The notes beneath the pieces are model-generated. The model searched no databases. It saw nothing but the letters and a program-made list of their open reading frames with translations, and was not told where the DNA came from. A stretch of 64,000 nt of DNA. Origin: UBA2834 sp963623365. GTDB lineage: Bacteria; Patescibacteriota; Saccharimonadia; Saccharimonadales; Saccharimonadaceae. Shown piece after piece: positions 16,607 through 24,625 of the stretch. The stretch spans positions 124,001 to 188,000 of the forward strand of contig CAVFJY010000001.1 of NCBI GenBank assembly GCA_963623365.1. Reading direction: 5' to 3'. The translations under genes and the position numbers were made by a program. Positions within the stretch are counted from its first letter, which is position 1; the number at the start of each line of letters is the position of its first letter.

Positions 16607-17545
16607 TCATGCGGCACAATTTACGAGATTTATGCGATTCAAAAAAGTGGTTGGCAGATCGGGCAGGAGAGTCTTAGTGAGCACCGGATAAGGGTTATTG
16701 AGAATTGTCCAGCTATCACCCTCGCGCTTCAAAACAAGGCGCGAAACCCTATAGAGTGTGGCACTACCAGTATCTTTGTTTGAGCACATGACGACGCCGA
16801 CATAACGACCACTCTTGATTGGCTCGGCAAAAGTATATGCACCATCGTTCACAATAGTGGCGTAAGTATTTTTGACATATTCGTTAGCGTCTTCAGTGAA
16901 TTCGGCGTAATCATGCTCGACAAAAGGATTATCGTAATTGAGCAAGCGAATATTATAGGCCGAGAGCGCAGGGTCTTTATCAAGAAAACCGAAAAGTTTT
17001 TTGACGGCAGAGTCGATATAAATTGCTTCGGCGTCAATATCAATACTATAGAGCAATTTATCGCTATCTTCGGTTTCAGGCGTAAAGTTGCCCGCGATAG
17101 AATAGAGCGAATTTTCGATAGGCAGATATTGCTCAATTTCATAATCGAGCTTTGGCGAAGATTCCGAGGCGGAGCCTTTGCCGACTTGCTGATAATCTTT
17201 TTCGGCTTCTGCGGCAATGCGATCGCCTTCGTCGTCGATTGATTCGAGTGCGCCATAAACGCTATTAAATTCATTCGGAATAGTAATATGCTCCGTAACG
17301 GTTGCGAAATGTTCATGCTCAACAATCAAATCATATTCACCTGGGTCGATGTAATTGTAGGCATTGTTTTTGTAATATTTATCGCCAATGCGCACCGTAG
17401 AAGTAAAGGGCGCATAAGAAATGAAAAAGTAGACTTTGCCAGCGATGAGGCTGCGCAAGTAAATCAAGCCAACAATAGCAAGCACAAGAATAATATATAG
17501 GACAATGCGCCACCAGGTGCGTTTGCGTCGTTCAGTTTCTGACAT
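16607..17545 (-). CDS. PEGA-like single-pass membrane protein, larger paralogue
   Basis: 312 aa. Basic cytoplasmic start, one transmembrane helix (~13-37), then an extracytoplasmic PEGA-like beta domain (VRIGDKYYKNNAYNYIDPGEYDLIV) and a longer C-terminal part without a known match that ends in a Cys. It shares its first 100-odd residues in layout with the neighbouring 219-aa protein, whose stop codon overlaps this ATG (TAATG). The pair lies between ftsH and murJ, so an envelope-assembly role is likely but not shown. Confidence 0.7.
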   Translation of the reverse strand: MSETERRKRTWWRIVLYIILVLAIVGLIYLRSLIAGKVYFFISYAPFTSTVRIGDKYYKNNAYNYIDPGEYDLIVEHEHFATVTEHITIPNEFNSVYGALESIDDEGDRIAAEAEKDYQQVGKGSASESSPKLDYEIEQYLPIENSLYSIAGNFTPETEDSDKLLYSIDIDAEAIYIDSAVKKLFGFLDKDPALSAYNIRLLNYDNPFVEHDYAEFTEDANEYVKNTYATIVNDGAYTFAEPIKSGRYVGVVMCSNKDTGSATLYRVSRLVLKREGDSWTILNNPYPVLTKTLLPDLPTTFLNRINLVNCAA

Positions 17546-18204
17546 TATTTATCTCCATATGCACAACTTTTATATTCGAGAGGATACTGATTCGTGTCAA
17601 TACCTTTGCCGCCAAGCCATTCGAGCGCATTTTGCTTGAGCCCCTCAGCGCGCTCAGGCAAACAGGTAATGAGCGTGATACGAATGCGCACAGATTCGTC
17701 ATCGGCGATGTAGGGGTCGATATAGAAACCTTTTTGGAAGTTATGATAAGGCGCAACAGCGAAGACGGGGTCGGAGTAAGTTTCTTTTTCGAGCCGCTCA
17801 GCTTGATATTCTTGAACGGTATAGCAAGCTTCATAGTCTTTTTGGTTGACTGCGTAGTAGGCGTCATTGTCCTCATTCTTTTCAAGACAGACATAGAGCC
17901 GCTCGGTTTGCCCCGCCGTTGCGGTAATTTGGCCAGAGTAAGCGCCAAAATCATCGCGCTTAATTTCGACATCATAAGTACCCGGTTCAATGCGATGCGT
18001 ACCATTTTTGAAACGCTTGCCACCAATGGTAACAGTCGCATCCGTTGGCGCAACTAATACGGTAATTTTGGCAGTTTTGGGCGATTCAATAATCCAAGCA
18101 ACAATCGCGACAACAACGAGCAGAGCAAAGCCAATGGCGCCAAGTTTGATGAGCTGTTTGCGCTGCTCAAATTGGATTTGTGCGCGAGTTTTGGAACGGG
18201 CCAT
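17545..18204 (-). CDS. PEGA-like single-pass membrane protein, smaller paralogue
   Basis: 219 aa. A basic N-terminus (MARSKTRAQIQFEQRKQ) precedes a transmembrane helix (~22-44), then a clear PEGA-like repeat (APTDATVTIGGKRFKNGTHR, then PGTYDVEIKRDDF), and a C-terminal region with several Cys. It starts 8 nt after the ftsH stop with AAGGAGT as Shine-Dalgarno. PEGA domains are extracellular beta modules often tied to surface layers or the cell wall. Confidence 0.72.
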   Translation of the reverse strand: MARSKTRAQIQFEQRKQLIKLGAIGFALLVVVAIVAWIIESPKTAKITVLVAPTDATVTIGGKRFKNGTHRIEPGTYDVEIKRDDFGAYSGQITATAGQTERLYVCLEKNEDNDAYYAVNQKDYEACYTVQEYQAERLEKETYSDPVFAVAPYHNFQKGFYIDPYIADDESVRIRITLITCLPERAEGLKQNALEWLGGKGIDTNQYPLEYKSCAYGDK

Positions 18205-18212
18205 TTTACTCC

Positions 18213-20105
18213 TTAATCGTGTAATTTTGCGGTGTCAGGAAGCGTTGTGCCTTTGAGGATTTTATTAACTTCAGCCTCTTCGAGGGTCTCTTTTTCAAGC
18301 AAAGCCGTAGCGAGCGCATCGAGGAATTTGCGGTTGGCACTGAGCACAGCCTCGGCGCGCTTAGCAGCCTCCTTATTCAAATCGGCAATTTCAGCATCGA
18401 TAATTTCAGAGGTTTTTTCGGAATAAATCTTCGCACGATCACCGAAGAAATTAACTTCATTAGTATTAAAGACTTGGTCGCGCAACTTAACACCCATACC
18501 CTCTTCGGAAACCATCTCGCGGGCAAGTTCGGCTACGTGCTGCAAGTCGGAACTAGCGCCGGTAGTGATACCGTCTGTGCCAAAAATCATCCGTTCGGCA
18601 ACGCGACCACCCATGGCACGGGCGAGCACATCTTTGAGTTCGAAAATATTCTTATAGCTACGGTCCTCTGGCGGCAAGAACCAAGTCACGCCACCGGCAT
18701 GGCCACGCGGAATAATCGTAACTTTGTGAACTGGGTCGGAATCTGGCAAAACATGGCCGACAATAGCATGACCAGCTTCGTGATAGGCGGTAATCTTGCG
18801 CTCTTGCTCATTCATAACTTTAGATTTGCGTTCAGGACCAATCGCAACTCGCTCAAAAGCCTCAGTCACGTCAGCGTTGGTGATAACTTTGTGGTTTTCG
18901 CGCGCAGCGGTAATGGCGGCTTCGTTAGCAATATTGGCAAGGTCGGCACCGCTAGAACCCGCAGTTTTAGCAGCAAGCGCATCAAGATTAACATCGTCGG
19001 CGACTGGTTTGTTCTTGAAATGGACATTGAGAATATCGACGCGATCTTTGCGTTCCGGCAAAGTTACGTTAACATGACGGTCAAAACGACCTGGGCGAAG
19101 CAAAGCTTTGTCGAGCATATCGACGCGGTTAGTCGCCGCCATCACAATTACACCAGTATCATTATCGAAACCGTCCATCTCGACGAGGATCTGATTGAGG
19201 GTTTGCTCATCTTCGCGACCAGCACCACCACGCGCATCACGCTTGTGGGCAACAGCATCGATTTCATCAATAAAGATGATACTTGGGGCATTTTTCTTGG
19301 CTTTACCAAAGAGGTCACGCACGCGCGAAGCACCGACGCCCACGAACATTTCGGCAAATTCAGAGCCAGAGATGGAGAAGAAAGGTACACCTGCTTCACC
19401 TGCAACCGCTCGCGCCATCAAGGTTTTACCTGTGCCTGGGTCGCCCGCAAGCAAAACGCCGCGCGGAATCTTAGCGCCAAGGCGCTCATATTTTTTCGGA
19501 TTTTTGAGAAAATCAACAACTTCGGCTAGGTCCTGCTTGGCGGCCTCATTGCCAGCAACGTCAGAGAAAAGTACTTTTTTCTTTTCGTTGCCGTAGAGAC
19601 GCGCTTTAGCTTTGCCAAATCCAATGTTTTGGTTATTCATATTCTGAGCCTGGCGGACCATATAGATTAGGAAGGCACCGAGCAAAATGACCGGCACGAC
19701 GACAATAGCGGCGTCGAGCATAATGCCGAGCGTATCAACATCTTCTTGGACTTCGATATTAACTTTGCCTTCTTGAACGGCATCGGCAAAACCCTGCTCC
19801 TGAAGCGAACTGCCGGATTCCTTGCGCGAAACCATCGGATTCATGTCAGCGCTGTCTTTTGGTGTGACATAAAGCGTGTCGCCCTTGACGACGATTTTTT
19901 CAATCGAGCCTTCGTTGACCAGAGTCAGCACTTCAGTCAGACTCTTTTCTTCGGTATCGGCATTATTAACTTGATTAAATCCGCCACTAATGGCAACCAC
20001 GAAAATAGCGATAATTAACCAAAATAGCAACGCGCGAATGGCGTTGGTAAGCTTATGGCTTTTTTGCGGCTTTTTCTTGCCGGCGGTATTTTTATATTCT
20101 GGCAT
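18213..20105 (-). CDS. ftsH: ATP-dependent zinc metalloprotease FtsH
   Basis: Membrane-bound AAA+ protease that removes misassembled membrane proteins and regulators. Two N-terminal helices (~23-42 and ~132-150) flank the periplasmic-type domain. Walker A is GDPGTGKT (221-228), Walker B SIIFIDEIDAV, the arginine finger region RPGRFDRHV, and the zinc site HEAGH. 630 aa. The GTG at 20111 overlaps the Shine-Dalgarno AGGAG, so the ATG at 20105 is chosen. Confidence 0.97.
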   Translation of the reverse strand: MPEYKNTAGKKKPQKSHKLTNAIRALLFWLIIAIFVVAISGGFNQVNNADTEEKSLTEVLTLVNEGSIEKIVVKGDTLYVTPKDSADMNPMVSRKESGSSLQEQGFADAVQEGKVNIEVQEDVDTLGIMLDAAIVVVPVILLGAFLIYMVRQAQNMNNQNIGFGKAKARLYGNEKKKVLFSDVAGNEAAKQDLAEVVDFLKNPKKYERLGAKIPRGVLLAGDPGTGKTLMARAVAGEAGVPFFSISGSEFAEMFVGVGASRVRDLFGKAKKNAPSIIFIDEIDAVAHKRDARGGAGREDEQTLNQILVEMDGFDNDTGVIVMAATNRVDMLDKALLRPGRFDRHVNVTLPERKDRVDILNVHFKNKPVADDVNLDALAAKTAGSSGADLANIANEAAITAARENHKVITNADVTEAFERVAIGPERKSKVMNEQERKITAYHEAGHAIVGHVLPDSDPVHKVTIIPRGHAGGVTWFLPPEDRSYKNIFELKDVLARAMGGRVAERMIFGTDGITTGASSDLQHVAELAREMVSEEGMGVKLRDQVFNTNEVNFFGDRAKIYSEKTSEIIDAEIADLNKEAAKRAEAVLSANRKFLDALATALLEKETLEEAEVNKILKGTTLPDTAKLHD

Positions 20106-20203
20106 TGACACTCCTAAATAATAATCTGAATCTTGCGCAGTTATGGCTGCGCCTATATCTTAGTATAACACTACTGAAAAGGACTGGCGACAGCACGGTC
20201 TTA

Positions 20204-20232
20204 TTGACTTTTTCCGCATTCTGTGGTATAAT
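20204..20232 (+). promoter_or_regulatory. Sigma70-type promoter of dgkA
   Basis: TTGACT (20204-20209), 17-nt spacer, TATAAT (20227-20232). One of the best-matching conventional promoters in the window. It implies a leader of about 43 nt with GGGAGGTGA before a TTG start. Confidence 0.75.
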
Positions 20233-20281
20233 GAGATATGGTAGTCATGTGCTGCCAAATTTCTTTCGGGAGGTGAGCACC

Positions 20282-20698
20282 TTGAAATTCAAGAAACCGG
20301 ATAAGAAGAATGTCTTCTATCAAATCTATCGCAACATCTCTGATTCCAACAATGGTCTGAAGATAATGTTCAGAGAGTCGAGCACGATCCGACAGCTCGC
20401 TCCGATAGAGCTAGGCATAGGCATCGCGATTGGCCTAATCTTCCGCTTCATTGCGCTGGAATATATCATTATGTTGATCTTCTTGGTCTGGCTGTTTATC
20501 ATCGAAACGATGAATACGGCCGTAGAAGAAGTCAATGACCTCATTACCTTGGAGGAGAATGAGCGTGTTAAGCGTTCAAAGGACCTAGCTTCGGCAAGCG
20601 TCTGGATTTGCCACCTAGTTTATATCGTCTGCGTAATTGGTTTCGTTATTTGCCACTTAGCGAATTTCGCGTGGTGGCAAGCAATAATCCCCGGTTGA
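20282..20698 (+). CDS. dgkA: Diacylglycerol kinase / undecaprenol kinase family protein
   Basis: 138-aa small integral membrane kinase. The family signature is clear: ETMNTAVEEVNDLI followed by RSKDLASASVWI (compare NSAIEAVVD and AKDMGSAAV of DgkA). In Gram-positive-type cells this family recycles undecaprenol to undecaprenyl phosphate for wall synthesis. Three to four helices are seen. The reading frame is open further upstream, but the promoter at 20204-20232 and GGGAGGTGA at 20268-20276 point to the TTG at 20282. Its stop codon lies in the loop of the terminator. Confidence 0.9.
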   Translation: MKFKKPDKKNVFYQIYRNISDSNNGLKIMFRESSTIRQLAPIELGIGIAIGLIFRFIALEYIIMLIFLVWLFIIETMNTAVEEVNDLITLEENERVKRSKDLASASVWICHLVYIVCVIGFVICHLANFAWWQAIIPG

Positions 20699-20712
20699 CC
20701 GGGGATTTTTTA
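20686..20712 (+). terminator. Bidirectional intrinsic terminator, dgkA/pgsA
   Basis: 9-bp stem AATCCCCGG/CCGGGGATT with a TTGA loop and a T run. The loop contains the dgkA TGA stop. It also lies just past the end of convergent pgsA. Confidence 0.88.
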
Positions 20713-20715
20713 TTG

Positions 20716-21252
20716 CTAAATTGCGTCGTTGATGAGATGAGCGTTCTTTGTAATGTAATCGACTAGCGAAACAACCGTAAGCGCGAGCGCAAGCCAAGTC
20801 GTCAGCGTGGTCAGGATAGTAAGCGACGCGAGATTGGCAAGCAGAAGCATAATCATTGCCATCTGGACGACAGTTTTGAACTTGCCCCAATAGCTCGCAG
20901 CAATTACGACACCTTGATCGACAGCAACGAGACGCAGGCCGCTAATAATAAATTCACGGGCAACAATCACGATTACCATCCAGGCAGCAATGCGACCGAG
21001 GCTAGTAAGACAGATTAGGGCTGAACAGACCAGCAGTTTGTCGGCGAGCGGGTCCATAAATTTGCCAAAATTAGTTACCAACTGATACTTGCGAGCGAGA
21101 TAACCATCAGCGAAGTCGGTGAGGCTAGCCATAATAAAGATTGCTAGGGCGAGCCAGTTTTGCCACGAAATCCCGAACGGAACAAGCAAAACGATAACGA
21201 AAATGGGGATTAGGAGAACGCGAATGAGTGTGAGTTTGTTAGGTAGATTCAT
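20716..21252 (-). CDS. pgsA: CDP-diacylglycerol-glycerol-3-phosphate 3-phosphatidyltransferase
   Basis: 178-aa CDP-alcohol phosphotransferase for phosphatidylglycerol synthesis in the membrane. The catalytic motif DGX2ARX8GX3DX3D is intact (DGYLARKYQLVTNFGKFMD, then PLAD). Starts NLPNKLTLIRVLLIP as in PgsA. An upstream GTG (21276) is rejected because AAGGAGGTG stands directly before the ATG at 21252. A TATAAT at 21320-21325 would give a ~65-nt leader. PG is also the glycerol-phosphate donor for LtaS-type enzymes, such as the one at 52.9 kb. Confidence 0.93.
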   Translation of the reverse strand: MNLPNKLTLIRVLLIPIFVIVLLVPFGISWQNWLALAIFIMASLTDFADGYLARKYQLVTNFGKFMDPLADKLLVCSALICLTSLGRIAAWMVIVIVAREFIISGLRLVAVDQGVVIAASYWGKFKTVVQMAMIMLLLANLASLTILTTLTTWLALALTVVSLVDYITKNAHLINDAI

Positions 21253-21331
21253 TAAAACACCTCCTTGGGTTTTCACTCATCAAACAAAAAGAACATCACT
21301 CTGACGAAATGATTGTTATATTATATCATAT

Positions 21332-22729
21332 TTATTCGGTTTTGGAAAGGAGGTAGAGAGTGGCGCGGTCGGGCTCGCCCTCGAAATATTTATCGAGGAC
21401 TTGCTCAAAGATGGCGCGGTGCGGCGAGACAAGGTGAAAAAGTGTCATGCAGGAATGCAATTTGAGATGGTCGGGGCTAGGCAGGAGTTTTTGAATATTT
21501 TTGACGTCGGAATCGAGAATGATTTGAGTAAGTTCAAGCAGATGACGGCGAAGAATAGGGTCGGCAAAATATTGCTTCGCTTCAGCAAGATCCTCGATGC
21601 CGTAATATTCAGAATTGCGACTCTTTCCTAACCCTTTCAGTTGTGGAAAGAGATACCACATATAATGACTTTGTTTCTGGCCGGCGCGAAGTTCGGTAAG
21701 GGCAGTTTCGTAATAAATTTCATCCATCTTATGAAAGCGTGCAAGATCGTAAGTTGGGCGATAATGATAGCTATATTGCTTAATCGTATCGGCGACGAGC
21801 TGACTGTTGCGAATAGTTTCGGTCTGGAATTTTTCGGCAGCCAGATTGTCTCGGGCAAGCTTATAAGTTTCGCCAATATTCGGATAATTCTGCTTCAAAC
21901 CCGGAGTAAGCTCTTTGAGAATTTGTAATTCACAATCAGTCATTATGCCGATTGCCACCGAGGTATAAAAATCGGCGAGGTCGCGCTCGGCAAAGAAAAA
22001 TTTCTCGTTTTGGATACGCCTAAGCACATAGCGACGGACACGCTTACTACGATTGCAACGCAAAAGTTTATTGATGCAAATTACACCATCATCGAGTTCA
22101 ATTGCGCCGCTTTTTTGAATAATCGCATCGAGTAGAACGCGCGCTTCGTCGACGTTGCCGGTAATATAGGCAAACTCGGAAATGGCGTCTTGGATTTGAT
22201 TGCTAGCGAGCGTAGCCCGCATGAGCTCCGTTGGTGTAGCTTTTTGGTTTTTAATCTCGAGCGCACGACCTTTAAGTTCGAGCGGCAAGCTTTTGAGTGT
22301 ATCGGCGTCAAGTTGAGCGAGATTAGTGAAATACTGATAGAGATCGCGATTGTAGCGCTTAATATTGCGGACGCTACGAATCCAGCTGAGCGCATCCCAG
22401 AAAAAATCGTCATTATCCGGCTCGGCGAGGCGAAGTTTAATCTGGCGAATGCTACGAATGCGAGGCCAGAAGAGATTATAGACAACGCGCTCGAAACGCC
22501 AATATGCATGCCAAGGCGAAAGTCTCAACCAAATTTGGTTGAGAATATCTTGCGCAAGACTAAAGCAAACATAATCGTTCGTATGCAAAACAACATAGCA
22601 AGCGGCTGGAAAAATATTAGCGAGACTTTTCTTGCGAGTATTGGCGAGGGCGGCTTGAAAGAATTTACGGATGTTAGTGTCACTCATCTTGCCCAAACAG
22701 ATGTTTTCTACGATTTTACGATCCGTCAT
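21332..22729 (-). CDS. DUF1810 domain protein with unknown helical N-terminal region
   Basis: 465 aa. The last ~140 residues are a DUF1810 domain: LARFHKMDEIYYETALTELR, then GQKQSHYMWYLFPQLKGLG, YYGIEDLAEAKQYFADP and LKLHSCMTLFHL. DUF1810 has no firmly known function. The first ~320 residues are basic, mostly helical, and not recognised; stand-alone DUF1810 proteins lack them. A TAAAAT box ends 9 nt before the ATG. Confidence 0.8.
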   Translation of the reverse strand: MTDRKIVENICLGKMSDTNIRKFFQAALANTRKKSLANIFPAACYVVLHTNDYVCFSLAQDILNQIWLRLSPWHAYWRFERVVYNLFWPRIRSIRQIKLRLAEPDNDDFFWDALSWIRSVRNIKRYNRDLYQYFTNLAQLDADTLKSLPLELKGRALEIKNQKATPTELMRATLASNQIQDAISEFAYITGNVDEARVLLDAIIQKSGAIELDDGVICINKLLRCNRSKRVRRYVLRRIQNEKFFFAERDLADFYTSVAIGIMTDCELQILKELTPGLKQNYPNIGETYKLARDNLAAEKFQTETIRNSQLVADTIKQYSYHYRPTYDLARFHKMDEIYYETALTELRAGQKQSHYMWYLFPQLKGLGKSRNSEYYGIEDLAEAKQYFADPILRRHLLELTQIILDSDVKNIQKLLPSPDHLKLHSCMTLFHLVSPHRAIFEQVLDKYFEGEPDRATLYLLSKTE

Positions 22730-22783
22730 ACTGTAATTATTTTAACAAAAATAGAGCATTTCTGCCCTACTCTTTATCACATC

Positions 22784-22859
22784 TGGTCGGGGCGACCTGA
22801 CTCGAACAGGCGACCTCGCAGTCCCGAACCGCGCGCGCTACCAACTGCGCCACGCCCCG
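22784..22859 (-). tRNA. tRNA-Pro (anticodon CGG)
   Basis: Acceptor CGGGGCG/CGCCCCG, D-stem GCGC/GCGC, anticodon stem CGCGG/CTGCG with loop TTCGGGA (anticodon CGG, reads CCG), T-loop TTCGAGT, encoded CCA. 76 nt. Its body resembles the tRNA-Pro on the other strand at 24456. Confidence 0.93.
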
Positions 22860-22878
22860 ACTAAATGCAATTATACCC

Positions 22879-24414
22879 CTATTCGCGCTCCAATTTCAAG
22901 ATTTGATAGCGGTCGCCATTATCGGCGAAACGCCAGGTTGCCTCAGTAGTAACACGCCAACCTTCGCGCGGGAAAGTGAGCTCTGCGTCCTCGGAATATT
23001 TGCCAACATACCAAATCGTATCGCGATTTTCGAGGAAGACATCGAGGTTATCGATTCGCCCAAAGTAACTATCGCGCAATGGATAAAGCGAGCCGTAGGA
23101 ATATTCGGTTTGCTCATTGAGGAAATAGACATGATGGTCGCCATCGTCATAGGCAGCGAGGTCATAATAAAGCCAGACGTCACTAGAGATAATCGGGAGA
23201 TTTTCGTCATTATCGAGTGCGATAAGATTTTCATACATATCTTTGGCGGTTGGGCGCGCGGCGGCATCGAAATCGGAATTACCATAGGCATAAACAGAAC
23301 TGAGACCACAAATATTACAGCCAATAAAAATAGCAGCAATCAGCGCAACACGCACGGCCGGATATTGATAGAATGGCGTCTTTCGCTTTGGCTTAGTGGC
23401 GAATTGGTCGCGAGCATAAAGGACAATCAAGACGGCTTCAAGCATAGACACGGTCAGCATAGCATAGACAAGATAGCGCGAAACGAAAACGGGCGTAAAT
23501 GGCGGCATTGACAGTAACACAAGTGCAACAAAGGGGACAAGGGCGAGGCAAAAGAACATGACGAGCTGCTTGCGATAACGCACGGCTAGATAAATAAGCG
23601 TAATAATCGTAGCAATCAGCAGGACCATCAGCCAATTTTTGACATTGTCGGCTTTGTCATAGAGGAAAACTTCGGTCCAGTAATCAAGTAGACTCGTCGC
23701 GCTCAGCTCGCCAATCCAGAAGCCGCCCTGAACGACGGTAGCTTGACGAATAAAGCTCGGTAGCCACGGCAAATACAACACAAGCGCGCCGAGATAAACC
23801 AGAAAAATCTTCTTTTGGAAAATCTTTTTGCCATAAATTTTAATGAGATAGACAAGGTGCGCAATCCAAGCAAAAGCGCAGAAATAGTGCGTATACATGC
23901 CGGCCGCGAGCAAGATAGCATAGATAATCCACCATTTTTTGGCACCGTTGTTAATAGCGAGCTCGAGAAAATAAGTAGCAGCGAAGACGATTAATACGAC
24001 GAGCGTATACATGCGCATCTCTTGACCATAACGGACGAAAACAGGCGAAATTGCAGCCATAAAAGAGCCGAGCATCGCGACAGAGGCGCCATATTTATAT
24101 TTGAGCCAGAGGAAGATGAAGACGATGGCGAACGCGCCAAGCAATGCGGAAAGAATGCGCATCGTAGCGACATTATGACCAAAGAAATGCGCCCAAGTCT
24201 TGAGCACGATATAGTAAAGTGGCGGATGAACATCGTCAGCAGTAAAGTCAATCATCTGCGCAAAATCAAACCGAGTAATATAGGAGCTATAGGACTCGTC
24301 GAACCAAATTGATTGATTAATATTAAGCAAGCATAAGATTAAATATAATAAGCCAATGAATGCGGGCGCAATTAAACAAAAGATTCGCCGCCGCTGGCGA
24401 AAGTAATTTTTCAT
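22879..24414 (-). CDS. GT39/PMT-type membrane glycosyltransferase
   Basis: 511 aa, about 10-11 transmembrane helices. It has the family features of dolichyl-phosphate-mannose mannosyltransferase (GT-C fold) enzymes: the acidic pair in the first outside loop (SIWFDESYSSYITRFDF) and DVHPPLYYIVLKTWAHFFG. Such enzymes transfer a sugar from a polyprenyl-phosphate donor to a protein or lipid on the outer side of the membrane. The C-terminal ~110 residues form a soluble outside domain. Acceptor unknown. A TAAGAT box ends 6 nt before the ATG. The gene is bracketed by two tRNA-Pro genes in opposite orientation. Confidence 0.85.
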   Translation of the reverse strand: MKNYFRQRRRIFCLIAPAFIGLLYLILCLLNINQSIWFDESYSSYITRFDFAQMIDFTADDVHPPLYYIVLKTWAHFFGHNVATMRILSALLGAFAIVFIFLWLKYKYGASVAMLGSFMAAISPVFVRYGQEMRMYTLVVLIVFAATYFLELAINNGAKKWWIIYAILLAAGMYTHYFCAFAWIAHLVYLIKIYGKKIFQKKIFLVYLGALVLYLPWLPSFIRQATVVQGGFWIGELSATSLLDYWTEVFLYDKADNVKNWLMVLLIATIITLIYLAVRYRKQLVMFFCLALVPFVALVLLSMPPFTPVFVSRYLVYAMLTVSMLEAVLIVLYARDQFATKPKRKTPFYQYPAVRVALIAAIFIGCNICGLSSVYAYGNSDFDAAARPTAKDMYENLIALDNDENLPIISSDVWLYYDLAAYDDGDHHVYFLNEQTEYSYGSLYPLRDSYFGRIDNLDVFLENRDTIWYVGKYSEDAELTFPREGWRVTTEATWRFADNGDRYQILKLERE

Positions 24415-24455
24415 GCTTTAATCTTAGCATGTTTTGTGGTATAGTAACAGTTAGT

Positions 24456-24531
24456 CGGGGTTTGGCGCAGTTGGTAGCGCGCGCGCTTTGGGAGCGCGAG
24501 GTCAACAGTTCGAGCCTGTTAACCCCGACCA
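24456..24531 (+). tRNA. tRNA-Pro (anticodon TGG)
   Basis: Acceptor CGGGGTT/AACCCCG, anticodon stem CGCGC/GCGCG with loop TTTGGGA (anticodon TGG, reads CCA and, with wobble, other Pro codons), T-loop TTCGAGC, encoded CCA. 76 nt. A terminator follows. Confidence 0.95.
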
Positions 24532-24545
24532 TTTTGTGAAGAATT

Positions 24546-24569
24546 AAGAAGCGATGTGCTTCTTTTTTT
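24546..24569 (+). terminator. Terminator after tRNA-Pro(TGG)
   Basis: Stem AAGAAGC/GCTTCTT, loop GATGT, then a T run. Confidence 0.85.
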
Positions 24570-24585
24570 ACTGATATTTAGTCCT

Positions 24586-24615
24586 AAAAACACCTCGCGG
24601 CGGGCGAGGCATTTT
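24586..24615. terminator. Bidirectional terminator, end of the DHH-like gene
   Basis: CCTCGC/GCGAGG stem with a 5-nt loop, A-run on one side and T-run on the other. Lies just past the minus-strand gene that ends at 24626. Confidence 0.7.
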
Positions 24616-24625
24616 TGATGGCTTT

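Noticed and set aside
18474..19529. Plus-strand frame of 351 codons
   Set aside because: Antisense to ftsH.
20105..20281. Longer N-terminus of DgkA
   Set aside because: Would cover the promoter and Shine-Dalgarno; residues do not match the family.
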